A DNA stretch of 64,000 nucleotides, from the NCBI GenBank assembly GCA_036941025.1, contig JAYMNP010000001.1:3122501-3186500 (forward strand), in the 5' to 3' direction. The notes below the pieces were generated by a model. That model did no database searches and had not been told where the DNA came from. It saw only the letters and a program-made list of their open reading frames with translations. The position numbers and the translations under genes are program-made. The first letter of the stretch is position 1; each line of letters opens with the position of its first letter. The stretch is from Lachnospiraceae bacterium JLR.KK002. GTDB taxonomy: Bacteria > Bacillota > Clostridia > Lachnospirales > Lachnospiraceae. Shown piece by piece: positions 44,321 through 53,646 of this stretch.

Positions 44321-46338
44321 ATATCTCCCTGCCCGATCAAACGCCAGTATAAATAATCTCTGATCCCTGCATCATCCAGATATTCTTTCAGTTCCAGTTC
44401 CTGTCTGCCGGTTACAACAAATAACGTATTACTTTGGTCAATATCTGCATGAGGCATACAAATGTTATGGCCAAATATGCTGGTTCCCAGTTTTTGCGGA
44501 TTAATATCCCAGACTTCCTTTACCTGATAATTATAACCAAAGTTCTTTAAAAATACTTCCAGCTCTTCATCCGTCCCCACAATCACAACCTGTTTTTCCT
44601 TCAGTTCTTTCTCAAACTTTTCTCTGGGATATCTCTTCTGACTTTCATTGAATTCCCTGTACTTTTCTTTTTTATCCACCAGAAAACCATATTTTTCACT
44701 AAAATCCCATGGATTTTCCTGATCTGTCAAAACATCAAAAATAATCTCAAACCATCTGTTTTGCAGTTTCTTATATAAATTTATAAAATCCTCTCTTTCC
44801 CTGACTGATTCATAGACGTCATCTGCTTCATCCGGATCTGCCATAAGATCACATGCAGTGAAACGGCAGCTGCCAAAAAACTGTGTAATATAACCAATAC
44901 AGTTTATACTGTACCGTTCATTCCGAATTCCCATCTTTATTTCCTGCCTGTATAAGTCAAACGCACCATGCACCCAGGTTGAAAAGGCATATTCATCTCC
45001 GCCGCTTTCAATATTATGACCCATATAATGATTTCCATATGTATCCAGTCCACACCTGTCAATCAGAGTTGGCAAAATATCCTGTGCCATATGAAATCCA
45101 TAATCTATATGCGGCGTGATATCCGGTCCGGTCATATAAAATGGAACCTGAAAAACTCTTCGGCTATAATTCCATTTACTTTCAGGCCGGCAGTATATCG
45201 TATTGGCCGAACCGTGATCCGCGGTAATAATTACATATGTGTTTTCCAGCAGTGCTCTCTTTTCAAGCTCTTTCCAGAACAGGTTAAGATTTTTTGAAAT
45301 GTGCCTGAGGGATAATTGTTTCATCACTGACATTTTCTGAAAGGGTAATAATTCTGTCTCCTGTACCTTTTCCCATATTTCTTCCTCATAACCAGCTTCT
45401 CCATACCGTCTGTCCATAAAACTTTCCGGCAAATGAAAAGAACTGTCATGAATGTAAGCAAGAAACGGCCCTTCTATATCTGTTCTGTTATCATGCCATT
45501 CCCAGAAATGTTCAAAATCCTCCCTGATATTGGAAATTGGCCTTCTCATTGAGTACATAACATTATCACCTGTCGCCAGATCTTTATTATAGACTTCCTG
45601 GCCCAGCATAAGATTTACAGTTTCTCTGTCATAATGTTGGGACGACATAATATACTGAATATTTTTATGCCTGACCAAAGATTCCAGTTTACTTTCAGAA
45701 TCTGATAAAGGTTTATTTTCCACCCTTTCCGCCCTTGACAGATAACTTCGGGCAGATGGCTCACTTTCTTCGTCGCGGAAATTTTCCTGTCTCAGTTCAT
45801 CTTCTAAAAGTTCATCTATATACCGCCTTTTATTCTGCAAATACAATGCATATTCTGACGGGGCTTTTTCCTTATGCCTGTAAATATCAAACCAATGTTC
45901 CAGCCAGATCCCGATAATTCTGTAATCTCCGGACCGCAGCTCCCCTTTCTGTTTAAGCTCAGCATAATATTTTAATCTGTCCAATACGGTATCTCCTACC
46001 CAGCCCGTACCCTGAATTTCCCGTCTGCGCAATTCATCCGTACTTAACAGCATTGGATAATCCATGTAAATATCTTTATATCCATTTTTCTGAAATAATT
46101 CAAAAAACGGCATTGCTCTGAATTTCTCAATTCCACCCAGTAATCCATTCCCTGTCACAGGATCTGCTGACTCCCACAGTCCTCTTATGGCCGCTTCTGT
46201 AAATGGTCCGCTCGCATACATATTGGCAGCACAATAACTGCTCTTTTCCATATTTGAAAAAAAACTGTCTTCTTCCATCTGGTCAATATACCATTTTGAA
46301 AGACTGTCCAATACAATCATAATTACATTTTTCTTCAC
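44317..46338 (-). CDS. soluble sulfatase/alkaline-phosphatase-superfamily enzyme, candidate phosphocholine transferase
   Basis: 673 aa. The fold begins at residue 4 (NVIMIVLDS, metal D11), with the nucleophile region SGPFTEAAIRGLW (Thr) and the metal motif ITADHGSANTIY, then YGFHMAQDILPTLID. LtaS, EptA and PetN have several membrane helices before this domain; this protein has none, so it should be cytosolic. From about residue 580 it carries a Rossmann-like module (VVIVGTDEELEVFLKNF). It is coupled to choline kinase by a 4-bp overlap. No LicD is encoded here, so it may be the phosphocholine transferase. A phosphodiesterase is the alternative. Confidence 0.72.
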   Translation of the reverse strand: MKKNVIMIVLDSLSKWYIDQMEEDSFFSNMEKSSYCAANMYASGPFTEAAIRGLWESADPVTGNGLLGGIEKFRAMPFFELFQKNGYKDIYMDYPMLLSTDELRRREIQGTGWVGDTVLDRLKYYAELKQKGELRSGDYRIIGIWLEHWFDIYRHKEKAPSEYALYLQNKRRYIDELLEDELRQENFRDEESEPSARSYLSRAERVENKPLSDSESKLESLVRHKNIQYIMSSQHYDRETVNLMLGQEVYNKDLATGDNVMYSMRRPISNIREDFEHFWEWHDNRTDIEGPFLAYIHDSSFHLPESFMDRRYGEAGYEEEIWEKVQETELLPFQKMSVMKQLSLRHISKNLNLFWKELEKRALLENTYVIITADHGSANTIYCRPESKWNYSRRVFQVPFYMTGPDITPHIDYGFHMAQDILPTLIDRCGLDTYGNHYMGHNIESGGDEYAFSTWVHGAFDLYRQEIKMGIRNERYSINCIGYITQFFGSCRFTACDLMADPDEADDVYESVREREDFINLYKKLQNRWFEIIFDVLTDQENPWDFSEKYGFLVDKKEKYREFNESQKRYPREKFEKELKEKQVVIVGTDEELEVFLKNFGYNYQVKEVWDINPQKLGTSIFGHNICMPHADIDQSNTLFVVTGRQELELKEYLDDAGIRDYLYWRLIGQGDI

Positions 46339-46414
46339 ATCTTCCCTCCTGAATCATGGATACTTCATCAGATTATCTTATTTTCCAAAAGTTTCAAGGC
46401 TCATTACTCTCTTT

Positions 46415-48091
46415 TTAACTCAGTAACTGTGATATAATACCATCTTTACTTTTTTCCGACAGTCCCATCCCAAAAGCGTCCAGTCTCAATAATGTCTCAT
46501 CAACAAAAGTATTTGCAAGCTCCTTTTTCTCATTCAACTCGTATTTATCTTTCACATTAATCATCAGATAAACCGTTTTTTCCAGCATTCGTTGAAGCAT
46601 TTTCAACTCCAGTTCCTTATCACCGCCTGCAAAATCATGGATACATTCCAATGCATCTTTGTGTTGCTCAATACGGCTTTCCCATGTGGCATATACTGGA
46701 ATATTTCTGTCCCATTTGAGATTTTCAGCCAGGGAATTCCCTGTTTGGCTATATTGTTCCTTCATATCCTCGTAAGCTGAATCTCCTTCTGATATCAGAC
46801 ATACATTATCCTCCAGATAATCTCCCATATCACTTAATAATACCTGACACCATGCATGGGGATAGAAGCCATAAAAACTGTTATCTTCATAATATTTTTC
46901 ATCCCAGACATCTACTCCGGACTTCCAGAATTTTTCCCGATGATAAATGGCACCCGACATATAATTTTGACCTAAAAATCCACCCAAAAGCGCCTCTTTT
47001 CCTTTTTTATAATACATTGTTCTGTCTATCGTAGAATATTGCACACATGTTTTTGCCCTGACCATCGCCAAATCAGTATAAGAACTCAGCACTTTCAGGT
47101 AATGTTCCAACGCACTGATAATTACATCATCTTCATCTGAAACTATTAAGACAAATTTCCCGGCAGCGATTTGCATTACGCTTTTACAATTATACCAGGC
47201 TGTTAATGTTTCATCGTATCCCTTATAATTGATTCGAGCATCCGGAATGGAAGAAACGCTTTTATATTCTTCCTGATACAGCGCTGTCCCGTTTTTCGAT
47301 ATGGCAAACTCTATCTCTGCATCATATGGCATCTGCCTCAGATTCTCCAGACGTTTTAAAAGAAGATTTCCTCTCTCATAGGTAGGAATTCCTATTGTCA
47401 GTAACACACGCTCCGTATTACGTCCTTCCGGAGTAAGCCTGTATGCATGTTCCTGATTAATGATCTCCAGCAGGCCCTGCCTTTCCTCTTCCTCTCCTGC
47501 ACACTGCTTTGGCAGATATTCAGCTGTATTCTCATGAAAATATTGTTGAAACTCTTCTTTACATGAGAATATCATAATATTTTTTGCAAACTTTTCCAGC
47601 TCAGGAATTTTAAAAAAAGAATCACATCTGTTTTTATCTTTGCAGACTAAGTACACTTTTCGATATTCTGCTTCTGACAAAATCTCCGGCATTTTGCTCC
47701 AGTTCCAGTCTGTTATCGCCGCCATTGCACTGAACTCAGACTGTTTGAAACATTCCTGCCGGACAACACTCTCTACTGTTTTTACAGAAAAAACACCCCG
47801 GAATTCCTGTATTTCCCTGTCGTAAATATAATATTCCCCTTCACAGTATGGGATAAAATCCAACATACACTTTTCATACGCTGTTTTTTCTCCAAAATCC
47901 CAACGTCCATAAGAATTCCTGAATTCCATTTCATTCCCTGCCATATAACAGTTATAAATGTTTTCCAGTATCCACTCACGCTCATAGTTTCGAGCATATG
48001 CCAGTACGAAGGCCCTGAGGGCTGTTTCATATGCCCCGCCCTCAAACTGCCCGCAGGCATATTCAAGCAATTCCTGTCCAGTCAATACCAT
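46415..48091 (-). CDS. glycosyltransferase with N-terminal TPR-like region (paralog of 36608)
   Basis: 558 aa from ATG 48091 (GGAAGGAG upstream). Residues 1-70 are TPR-like (LLEYACGQFEGGAYETALRAF). The GT-A region has TIGIPTYERGNLLLKRLENL, IEFAISKNG and FVLIVSDEDDVI. Layout and many residues match the protein at 36608-38329. Sitting before the phosphocholine genes, it may add the sugar that receives phosphocholine. Acceptor not known. Confidence 0.8.
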   Translation of the reverse strand: MVLTGQELLEYACGQFEGGAYETALRAFVLAYARNYEREWILENIYNCYMAGNEMEFRNSYGRWDFGEKTAYEKCMLDFIPYCEGEYYIYDREIQEFRGVFSVKTVESVVRQECFKQSEFSAMAAITDWNWSKMPEILSEAEYRKVYLVCKDKNRCDSFFKIPELEKFAKNIMIFSCKEEFQQYFHENTAEYLPKQCAGEEEERQGLLEIINQEHAYRLTPEGRNTERVLLTIGIPTYERGNLLLKRLENLRQMPYDAEIEFAISKNGTALYQEEYKSVSSIPDARINYKGYDETLTAWYNCKSVMQIAAGKFVLIVSDEDDVIISALEHYLKVLSSYTDLAMVRAKTCVQYSTIDRTMYYKKGKEALLGGFLGQNYMSGAIYHREKFWKSGVDVWDEKYYEDNSFYGFYPHAWCQVLLSDMGDYLEDNVCLISEGDSAYEDMKEQYSQTGNSLAENLKWDRNIPVYATWESRIEQHKDALECIHDFAGGDKELELKMLQRMLEKTVYLMINVKDKYELNEKKELANTFVDETLLRLDAFGMGLSEKSKDGIISQLLS

Positions 48092-48151
48092 TTTATTTTT
48101 AACTCCTTCCTGTAATATCAGGCCCTGATCCATCGATTCTATACAATCTCA

Positions 48152-49180
48152 TCAGATTTTTCCTTCTCCAAAACGCTTTAATATTGCTTCGGCATAGTCG
48201 TCAATATCATCAATTGTATTTGCTGACAGACTTTCACATTTCTCACAAATTTTAATACTGTTTTTTTCACCCTTCAAATGTTTACACTGATATGTTCTCA
48301 GCCTCTCTCCTGCCCAGACAGCTGAAATTTTTTCTTTTTTCAAATCTCCTAATATATAATGCAGCTTCCAGTCAACGCAGCATAAATGGGCAATCCCGGC
48401 ATCGTTTATTACCATAGTAGTAAAAAGAAATGGACAGACTTTTTTCTCTTTTAACTCCTGACCATAAGTTCCCTTTTCTGCATTCGCTATTTTTTCTTCC
48501 ACATTAGTATCCGGCCACAGGGTAGATGAAATTGTTTCCACAAAAATTTCATCACAGCAATTTTCAAACATATCATAAAAACTGTCTCTCTCTTCCTGAG
48601 TATACCCTATGTCGCTGTATTTCAAAAACAATTTACATTGTTGCTTTCTGTCATAAAAAAATTTTATTTTCTTTCGAAACTCTTCAAAATCCAGGTCATA
48701 CTGGCAAACATCCCTGTACTGCTCTCTGCTTATCCCGTTCACAGATATATTTAATATATCAAGCCCGGCTTTTATCAGACTTTCACTCATACTTTCGCTC
48801 AACAATGTTCCGTTTGTTGTAAGCTCAATACATTCTGCCACATCTGATTCCTTTGCATATTGTACCATAGCGCAAATTTCCGGATGAAGCAAAGACTCCC
48901 CTGCTTTAAACAAACGCAACTTTTTGATTTTCCGTCCCTGACTTCTCCATTCTGTCTTCATATCGTCAATTATTTTACAAAAAAGGCCGTACGACATCAT
49001 ACCAAATTTTACACCTTCACGCTTAATTGCTTCTGAATCAGAATGATAACAGAATTTACATTTCATATTGCATGCACTGCATACATCAATCTGAACGGAA
49101 AACGGTACCTCCAGCGGTACAGCACTTCCCAGATTGATTCGTTCTCTTGCGTATATTTTTCCCTGTCTTATCGCAGGCAT
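48152..49180 (-). CDS. radical SAM/SPASM protein
   Basis: 342 aa. The motif C37-NMK-C41-KF-C44 follows VCSA; LTTNGTLLSE and DILNISVNG are typical radical SAM strands. A C-terminal SPASM-like region has CPFLFTTMVIND, HLCCVDW, and CEKC (auxiliary iron-sulfur cysteines). It should be cytosolic and may modify a peptide, sugar or cofactor. It is encoded between the TPP enzyme (15 bp) and the TPR glycosyltransferase, mirroring the radical SAM gene in operon A. Confidence 0.8.
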   Translation of the reverse strand: MPAIRQGKIYARERINLGSAVPLEVPFSVQIDVCSACNMKCKFCYHSDSEAIKREGVKFGMMSYGLFCKIIDDMKTEWRSQGRKIKKLRLFKAGESLLHPEICAMVQYAKESDVAECIELTTNGTLLSESMSESLIKAGLDILNISVNGISREQYRDVCQYDLDFEEFRKKIKFFYDRKQQCKLFLKYSDIGYTQEERDSFYDMFENCCDEIFVETISSTLWPDTNVEEKIANAEKGTYGQELKEKKVCPFLFTTMVINDAGIAHLCCVDWKLHYILGDLKKEKISAVWAGERLRTYQCKHLKGEKNSIKICEKCESLSANTIDDIDDYAEAILKRFGEGKI

Positions 49181-49194
49181 TTTCGAACCTCCTT

Positions 49195-50976
49195 TTACTG
49201 GAGCATCAGCCGCTCCATTTCCTCTTCATCCAAAAAGGGAAACATATCATGTAAAACCGGAGACTGCATTTTCCCATTTTCGTCCAGATGTGACATTACT
49301 TTTGGTGTAATGGGATCATCCGTTTTTTGTATAACTTCCAGAAAAATTCTCTGTTCAGAGTGAAAAAACTGTTTCAGCTTAATTTCTACTTCTCTATTAG
49401 TCTCACACTTTATATACTCAAACCCAAAAGTATCCGCAACCTTTTTAAAATCGGGAAAACTTACTCCTGTCTCCGGAGTACAGCCGACATATCTTCCATT
49501 GAAAAAATTATTGCTGGTCTGGCGAATTGCCGCATACCCATTATTATTAAACACAACTAATTTTATGGGCAAATTGTACTGCACTATTGTCTGAAGTTCC
49601 TGAAGATTCATCATAATACTCCCGTCACCTGTCAGACAATATACATTTTTTCCGGAGGCCACAGCTGCACCAATCGCAGCAGGCAAATCATACCCCATAG
49701 AACCACAGGTATAATTTGTCATTACCCTCTGTCCCTTCTTAACTGTTCCTATCTGCAATTTGGCAGAACTTGCCGTATTATTTCCCAAAGCCAGAATACT
49801 GTCATCCTCTTCATATTGCTGAAATTTTTCCCAGAAACAGTAGGAAGATACTTTTTCACTCTGACTCAGGTTCTGTACAGACTCAAATACCGTAAATTTT
49901 TGTTTCAGATAATCACAATATTCTATCCATTCTGTATGCTCCTGTATTTTCACATCAGATATTTGAGCCATATCAAAAAAGGTCTGTAAACTGGCATTCA
50001 GGAACTGTTGAATATTTAATCCAGGCTTTTTACCTTCATTTTCATCCGCATCTACCATGTATATTTTTGCCTTTGGCGCAAAACCACTCTGATTAAAGCC
50101 AGTCTGCCGAAATCCCAGACTATTTCCCAATACAAGAATCACATCTGCATTTTGTAATACAAAATTTCCACTCCTGGGTCCAATATTGCCAGACAAACCA
50201 TAATACAGCGGATGCTCCATATAAAAGACATCTGCGACCCATGCCCCTCCGATTACCGGTACAGACATGTAATTTACAAATTCTGAAAATTCTTCTCTGA
50301 CATGACTGCTGATAATGCCGGATCCCGCCAGAATACACGGACGCTTCGCATACTGCAGGGTTTGCAATATATCATTTACAACGGTCTGCTCTGGTTTAAC
50401 GCTGCTGCAATCAAATTTTTCTGCAGAATACAAATCTGCTTCTTCTACTTCTGCACTCTGAATATCCTGAGGTATATCCAGCCACACAGGCCCTCTTCGT
50501 CCATCCATAGCTATGTGAACAGCTTTCACCAACTCTCTTTTTATCTCCAGCGGGTCTGTGATCATTCTGGCATATTTCGTCATATTCCGAACAGTTGGAA
50601 CAATTTCAAACTCCTGCATTCCTCGATAACGTAATGGCAATCCGGAAGCAGAAACAGACGTTTGATAACGAACCTGCCCGGAAAGTACGATCATTGGAAT
50701 ACTATCCTGCCAGGCTCCTACTACTCCCGTCAACGCATTTACCGCGCCAGGTCCTGATGTAACACAGACCGCTGCCATTCTGCCACTATACCTTGCATAG
50801 GCCTCTGCAGCCATAGCGCAGGCCTGTTCATGATGATTAAAAAACACTTTTATATCCTTACATATATCTAACGCGTTATCCAGATACATTGCCCCGCCGC
50901 CAACTACTGCAAAACATTCTGTCACACCCAAAGCAGACAATGTATCCATGATAATATCCGCCACGCGCTTTTTCAT
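49195..50976 (-). CDS. acetolactate-synthase-like TPP enzyme (second copy)
   Basis: 593 aa. Catalytic E50 in FNHHEQACAMAAEAY, central domain CILAGSGIISSH, TPP site GDGSIMMNLQELQTIVQYN...FNNNGYAAIRQTSNN. It is similar to the 29587 protein along its length, including the C-terminal LDENGKMQSPVLHDMFPFLD stretch. Here it follows an SDR gene and precedes a radical SAM gene, with no aldolase gene. It may add an acyl-type two-carbon unit from pyruvate to a keto sugar, as YerE does, but the substrate is unknown. Confidence 0.75.
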   Translation of the reverse strand: MKKRVADIIMDTLSALGVTECFAVVGGGAMYLDNALDICKDIKVFFNHHEQACAMAAEAYARYSGRMAAVCVTSGPGAVNALTGVVGAWQDSIPMIVLSGQVRYQTSVSASGLPLRYRGMQEFEIVPTVRNMTKYARMITDPLEIKRELVKAVHIAMDGRRGPVWLDIPQDIQSAEVEEADLYSAEKFDCSSVKPEQTVVNDILQTLQYAKRPCILAGSGIISSHVREEFSEFVNYMSVPVIGGAWVADVFYMEHPLYYGLSGNIGPRSGNFVLQNADVILVLGNSLGFRQTGFNQSGFAPKAKIYMVDADENEGKKPGLNIQQFLNASLQTFFDMAQISDVKIQEHTEWIEYCDYLKQKFTVFESVQNLSQSEKVSSYCFWEKFQQYEEDDSILALGNNTASSAKLQIGTVKKGQRVMTNYTCGSMGYDLPAAIGAAVASGKNVYCLTGDGSIMMNLQELQTIVQYNLPIKLVVFNNNGYAAIRQTSNNFFNGRYVGCTPETGVSFPDFKKVADTFGFEYIKCETNREVEIKLKQFFHSEQRIFLEVIQKTDDPITPKVMSHLDENGKMQSPVLHDMFPFLDEEEMERLMLQ

Positions 50977-51000
50977 CTGAAAACCTTCCTTTCGCTTCCG

Positions 51001-51894
51001 TTATTTTGCGCAATATAAAAGTTCATATATATCAATATCTGCGCTATTTTCATACCAGTCATATAATTTTTCTATACTTTTTTCCAAAGGTGTATACTCG
51101 AATTGGGGAAACTCGTCCAGAAAACGGTCACATCGTGCTGTATATTCATTTCCCATTCCTTCTCTGCATATCAGTACCGGCAAATCTTTTTTGCTCACTT
51201 TTAAAACAATCTGACAAATCTCACTCAGCCGGACAGTTTTTCCTGATACCAGATTATAAGTATGATATTTCGGCTCATTTTGCAGAAAGCACTCCAGCAT
51301 TCTGCAAAAATCTTCAATCCACAAATAATCAAAACAAACATCCTGACTTATTGATAATGGCAAATTCTTAATCGCTTTACAGCACACATTAGATATGAAT
51401 TTAAGAGGATAATATTCATATTTTCCAAAAATACCAAATAACCGAAAATTATAGATATTCTGACTGCTCTCTATCAGCTGACCAATTGTATATTTCATCA
51501 GTCCATAAGTATCTACCGGAATCGTGGCTCCAACAGTTTCTTCTCTCACTTTGACTATGGGAAATCTTTTATCATATTCTGCCCCGGAACCCAGATAAAA
51601 CATTTTTCCATATAAATTTATATTTTGTGCAAAGTTCAAAAAAATTCTCAGATTATATTCCACTTTTTTTGTATCGTCTTTCTGGTTATCCGGACGTTTC
51701 GCATATACTGCAAAATGCAGCACATAATCAAAATGATGTTTTTCCAGATATTGTGTTACCTGTTTCTCATTCAAACAATCCAACTCTTTACTGGAGGGCG
51801 CATATACTATATATTTTTCATTTTTCCTCGCCAGGAAATCTATTACATTGCGCCCTATAAACCCGCTTCCGCCGGTAATCAAAATTTTTAACAT
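51001..51894 (-). CDS. SDR-family NDP-sugar enzyme, first gene of operon B
   Basis: 297 aa from ATG 51894 (AAGGAAAA upstream). A longer reading to 52038 would run into the terminator of unit B and lacks a ribosome site. Rossmann motif GGSGFIG at 8-14; YxxxK in DTYGLMKYTIGQLIES. Together with FYLGSGAEYD this is an extended SDR, probably a reductase or epimerase on a nucleotide sugar. It is followed by the TPP enzyme gene after 24 bp. Confidence 0.75.
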   Translation of the reverse strand: MLKILITGGSGFIGRNVIDFLARKNEKYIVYAPSSKELDCLNEKQVTQYLEKHHFDYVLHFAVYAKRPDNQKDDTKKVEYNLRIFLNFAQNINLYGKMFYLGSGAEYDKRFPIVKVREETVGATIPVDTYGLMKYTIGQLIESSQNIYNFRLFGIFGKYEYYPLKFISNVCCKAIKNLPLSISQDVCFDYLWIEDFCRMLECFLQNEPKYHTYNLVSGKTVRLSEICQIVLKVSKKDLPVLICREGMGNEYTARCDRFLDEFPQFEYTPLEKSIEKLYDWYENSADIDIYELLYCAK

Positions 51895-51970
51895 ATCTGT
51901 TTTCCTTATCCTATTTACAATTACAGTAAAAATATCAGATAAAATTCTTATTATTCCCTGTAATGCAAAC

Positions 51971-51992
51971 AAAAAAGCTGACAAATGCCAAC
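51971..51992 (-). terminator. terminator of short unit B
   Basis: GTTGGC-ATTT-GTCAGC (51977-51992) plus six T on the minus strand, identical to terminator A. It lies 77 bp before the SDR start. Confidence 0.75.
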
Positions 51993-52050
51993 CTCTTAAT
52001 TCTGCTACCAAAACCAAAGAACCACTTCTGCAAAGCAATTCTTCTGGTTT

Positions 52051-52113
52051 TTATAACATTCCGTCTTCAATTAAAAATTTTTTAGAAATATGATCTAAGA
52101 TCCTCTCTGCCAT
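52051..52113 (-). CDS. putative 20-codon leader ORF of unit B
   Basis: ATG 52113 has GGGAGGA 5 nt upstream. The peptide is MAERILDHIS followed by KKFLIEDGML and stop. It differs from the unit A ORF, but the surrounding DNA is alignable. Confidence 0.4.
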   Translation of the reverse strand: MAERILDHISKKFLIEDGML

Positions 52114-52134
52114 GACTTCCTCCCTGAATTTAAC

Positions 52135-52150
52135 GCAGCCTCCATGCTGC
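52135..52150 (-). promoter_or_regulatory. CsrA-site-like hairpin in unit B leader
   Basis: GCAGC-AUGGAG-GCUGC, GGA in the loop, 20 nt before GGGAGGA. Same arrangement as in unit A and both flagellin leaders. Confidence 0.65.
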
Positions 52151-52185
52151 AACAGACCTGATACTTGAATCATTCACTCTATTAT

Positions 52186-52212
52186 ATATCGAACATATAA
52201 AAAAATAATTTA
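52186..52212 (-). promoter_or_regulatory. sigma28-like promoter of unit B / operon B
   Basis: TAAA (52209-52212), 15-bp spacer, TTCGATAT (52186-52193) on the minus strand. It differs from consensus at one of the usual C positions. The spacer is T-rich as in promoter A. Confidence 0.65.
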
Positions 52213-52363
52213 GCTTTTCAAAATATATGTAATATTTTCCCAATTTTTCTTTCTTTTATCCCGTCCTTTTTGTTATATTTGCACTAAAAAATAACGTATT
52301 TTTATTTTTTATAATATAGTAAAAAGAGCCCGAAAATGAAGATAAATAATCTTCCAATAAATA

Positions 52364-52394
52364 AAAAAAGAGCCGGTATATACCGACTCTTTTT
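52364..52394 (-). terminator. terminator after the second flagellin gene
   Basis: AGAGTCGGTA/TACCGGCTCT-type stem with T7 on the minus strand, 13 bp after the flagellin stop. A-rich on the other side, so it could work in both directions. Confidence 0.85.
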
Positions 52395-52406
52395 AAAAAT
52401 CTTATA

Positions 52407-53519
52407 TTACTGTAACAGTGACAATACACCCTGGTTGGACTGGTTAGCCTGTGCAAGCATGGACTGGCCTGCCTGTGCAAGAATGTTATTCTTGCTGTAT
52501 TCAACCATTTCAGATGCCATATCTGTATCACGGATACGGGATTCTGCTGCCTGAGTATTCTCTGCCACGTTATCCAGGTTGGCAATTGTATGCTCAAGTC
52601 TGTTCTGTAATGCTCCGAGTGCAGATCTCTGGCTGGATACATTGTTGATTGCATTCTGAATCATTGTAATGGTTCCGGTTGCCTGCTGGTAATCTCTTAC
52701 GTTCGGTGTGCTAACTGTTGTAGCCGGTTTGCTTGCAACTTTAAAGATCTGAGCTGCACACATTGCCAGATTCTTAGCACATGTTCTTACATCTCCAGAA
52801 TTTGTAGTAATTGTTCCATTCTGGGTCTTATAATATGCCACACCTTTTGAATTAGCAGAATAAATCGCTCCAACCTGTACGGTACATGCTGCAAGAGCCC
52901 CGATAGATCCTCTTAAAGCTGCAGAATTATTTGTACCAACTTTCTGATTCTTAACAACTTCATTGGTTGTCAGATAACCAGACATTGCTCCTACCTGAGT
53001 AGGTTTGATTCCGATTGCTGCTGCATTCATTGCTGCAATATTGATGGTAATCTTCTGATTCTGGTTTGCTCCTACCTGAAGGTTCTTTCCGGTAAAGCTG
53101 CCATCTAACAGAGACTGTTTATTGAACTGTGTGGTTGCGGAAATACGGTCAAGCTCTTCTACCAGTGCGCTTAACTCCTGATTGATTGCGTCACGGTCAA
53201 CGTTCTGGTTGGTGTCATTTGCTCCCTGTACTGCCAGTTCATTCATTCTCTGAAGAATGCTGTGAGCTTCATTCAGCGCGCCTTCTGCTGTCTGAATCAA
53301 TGATACGCCATCCTGTGCGTTAGAGGATGCTTTGTTCAGTCCTCTGATCTGGCTTCTCATCTTCTCGGAAATCTTTAATCCTGCTGCATCATCGCCTGCA
53401 CGGTTGATTCTGTATCCGGATGATAATTTCTCAGATGATTTTGCCTGTGTGCTTGTGGTAACGCCTAACTGACGGTTCGCGTTCATTGCGGTAAGATTGT
53501 GCTGTACTACCATTGCCAT
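52407..53519 (-). CDS. fliC: flagellin, copy 1
   Basis: 370 aa from ATG 53519 (MAMVVQHNLTAMNANRQLG), with GGAGG 9 nt upstream. The N-terminal D0/D1 helix region is standard: SSGYRINRAGDDAAGLKISE and LQRMNELAVQGANDTN. The C-terminal D0 ends EMVEYSKNNILAQAGQSMLAQANQ. The core of about 80 residues (from 190 to 275) differs from copy 2 and has three cysteines, rare in flagellins. DNA outside the core is almost identical to copy 2. Exported by the flagellar system; the Ser/Thr-rich core is the probable glycosylation region. Confidence 0.95.
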   Translation of the reverse strand: MAMVVQHNLTAMNANRQLGVTTSTQAKSSEKLSSGYRINRAGDDAAGLKISEKMRSQIRGLNKASSNAQDGVSLIQTAEGALNEAHSILQRMNELAVQGANDTNQNVDRDAINQELSALVEELDRISATTQFNKQSLLDGSFTGKNLQVGANQNQKITINIAAMNAAAIGIKPTQVGAMSGYLTTNEVVKNQKVGTNNSAALRGSIGALAACTVQVGAIYSANSKGVAYYKTQNGTITTNSGDVRTCAKNLAMCAAQIFKVASKPATTVSTPNVRDYQQATGTITMIQNAINNVSSQRSALGALQNRLEHTIANLDNVAENTQAAESRIRDTDMASEMVEYSKNNILAQAGQSMLAQANQSNQGVLSLLQ

Positions 53520-53542
53520 AATGTTTTCCTCCTTGAACTTAA

Positions 53543-53560
53543 TGCAGCTTCCATGCTGCA
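53543..53560 (-). promoter_or_regulatory. CsrA-site-like hairpin in flagellin 1 leader
   Basis: TGCAGC-AUGGAA-GCUGCA hairpin with GGA in the loop, followed 9 nt later by AAGGAGGA. CsrA binding here and at the ribosome site would block translation, as known for Bacillus hag. Confidence 0.65.
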
Positions 53561-53574
53561 TGTGATATTATAGT

Positions 53575-53612
53575 CATCTGCCCGTCAGATAACCATTTCT
53601 GACAGGCAGAAT
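53575..53612 (-). terminator. stem-loop between the two flagellin genes
   Basis: CTGCCTGTCAGA pairs with TCTGACGGGCAG around AATGGTTA. There is no U-tract after it on the minus strand, so it may stabilise or process the RNA rather than end it. No sigma28 promoter was found between the genes, so copy 1 may depend on read-through. Confidence 0.5.
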
Positions 53613-53646
53613 AACAAACTTCTTAACTTTTAATAAGATTATACTA

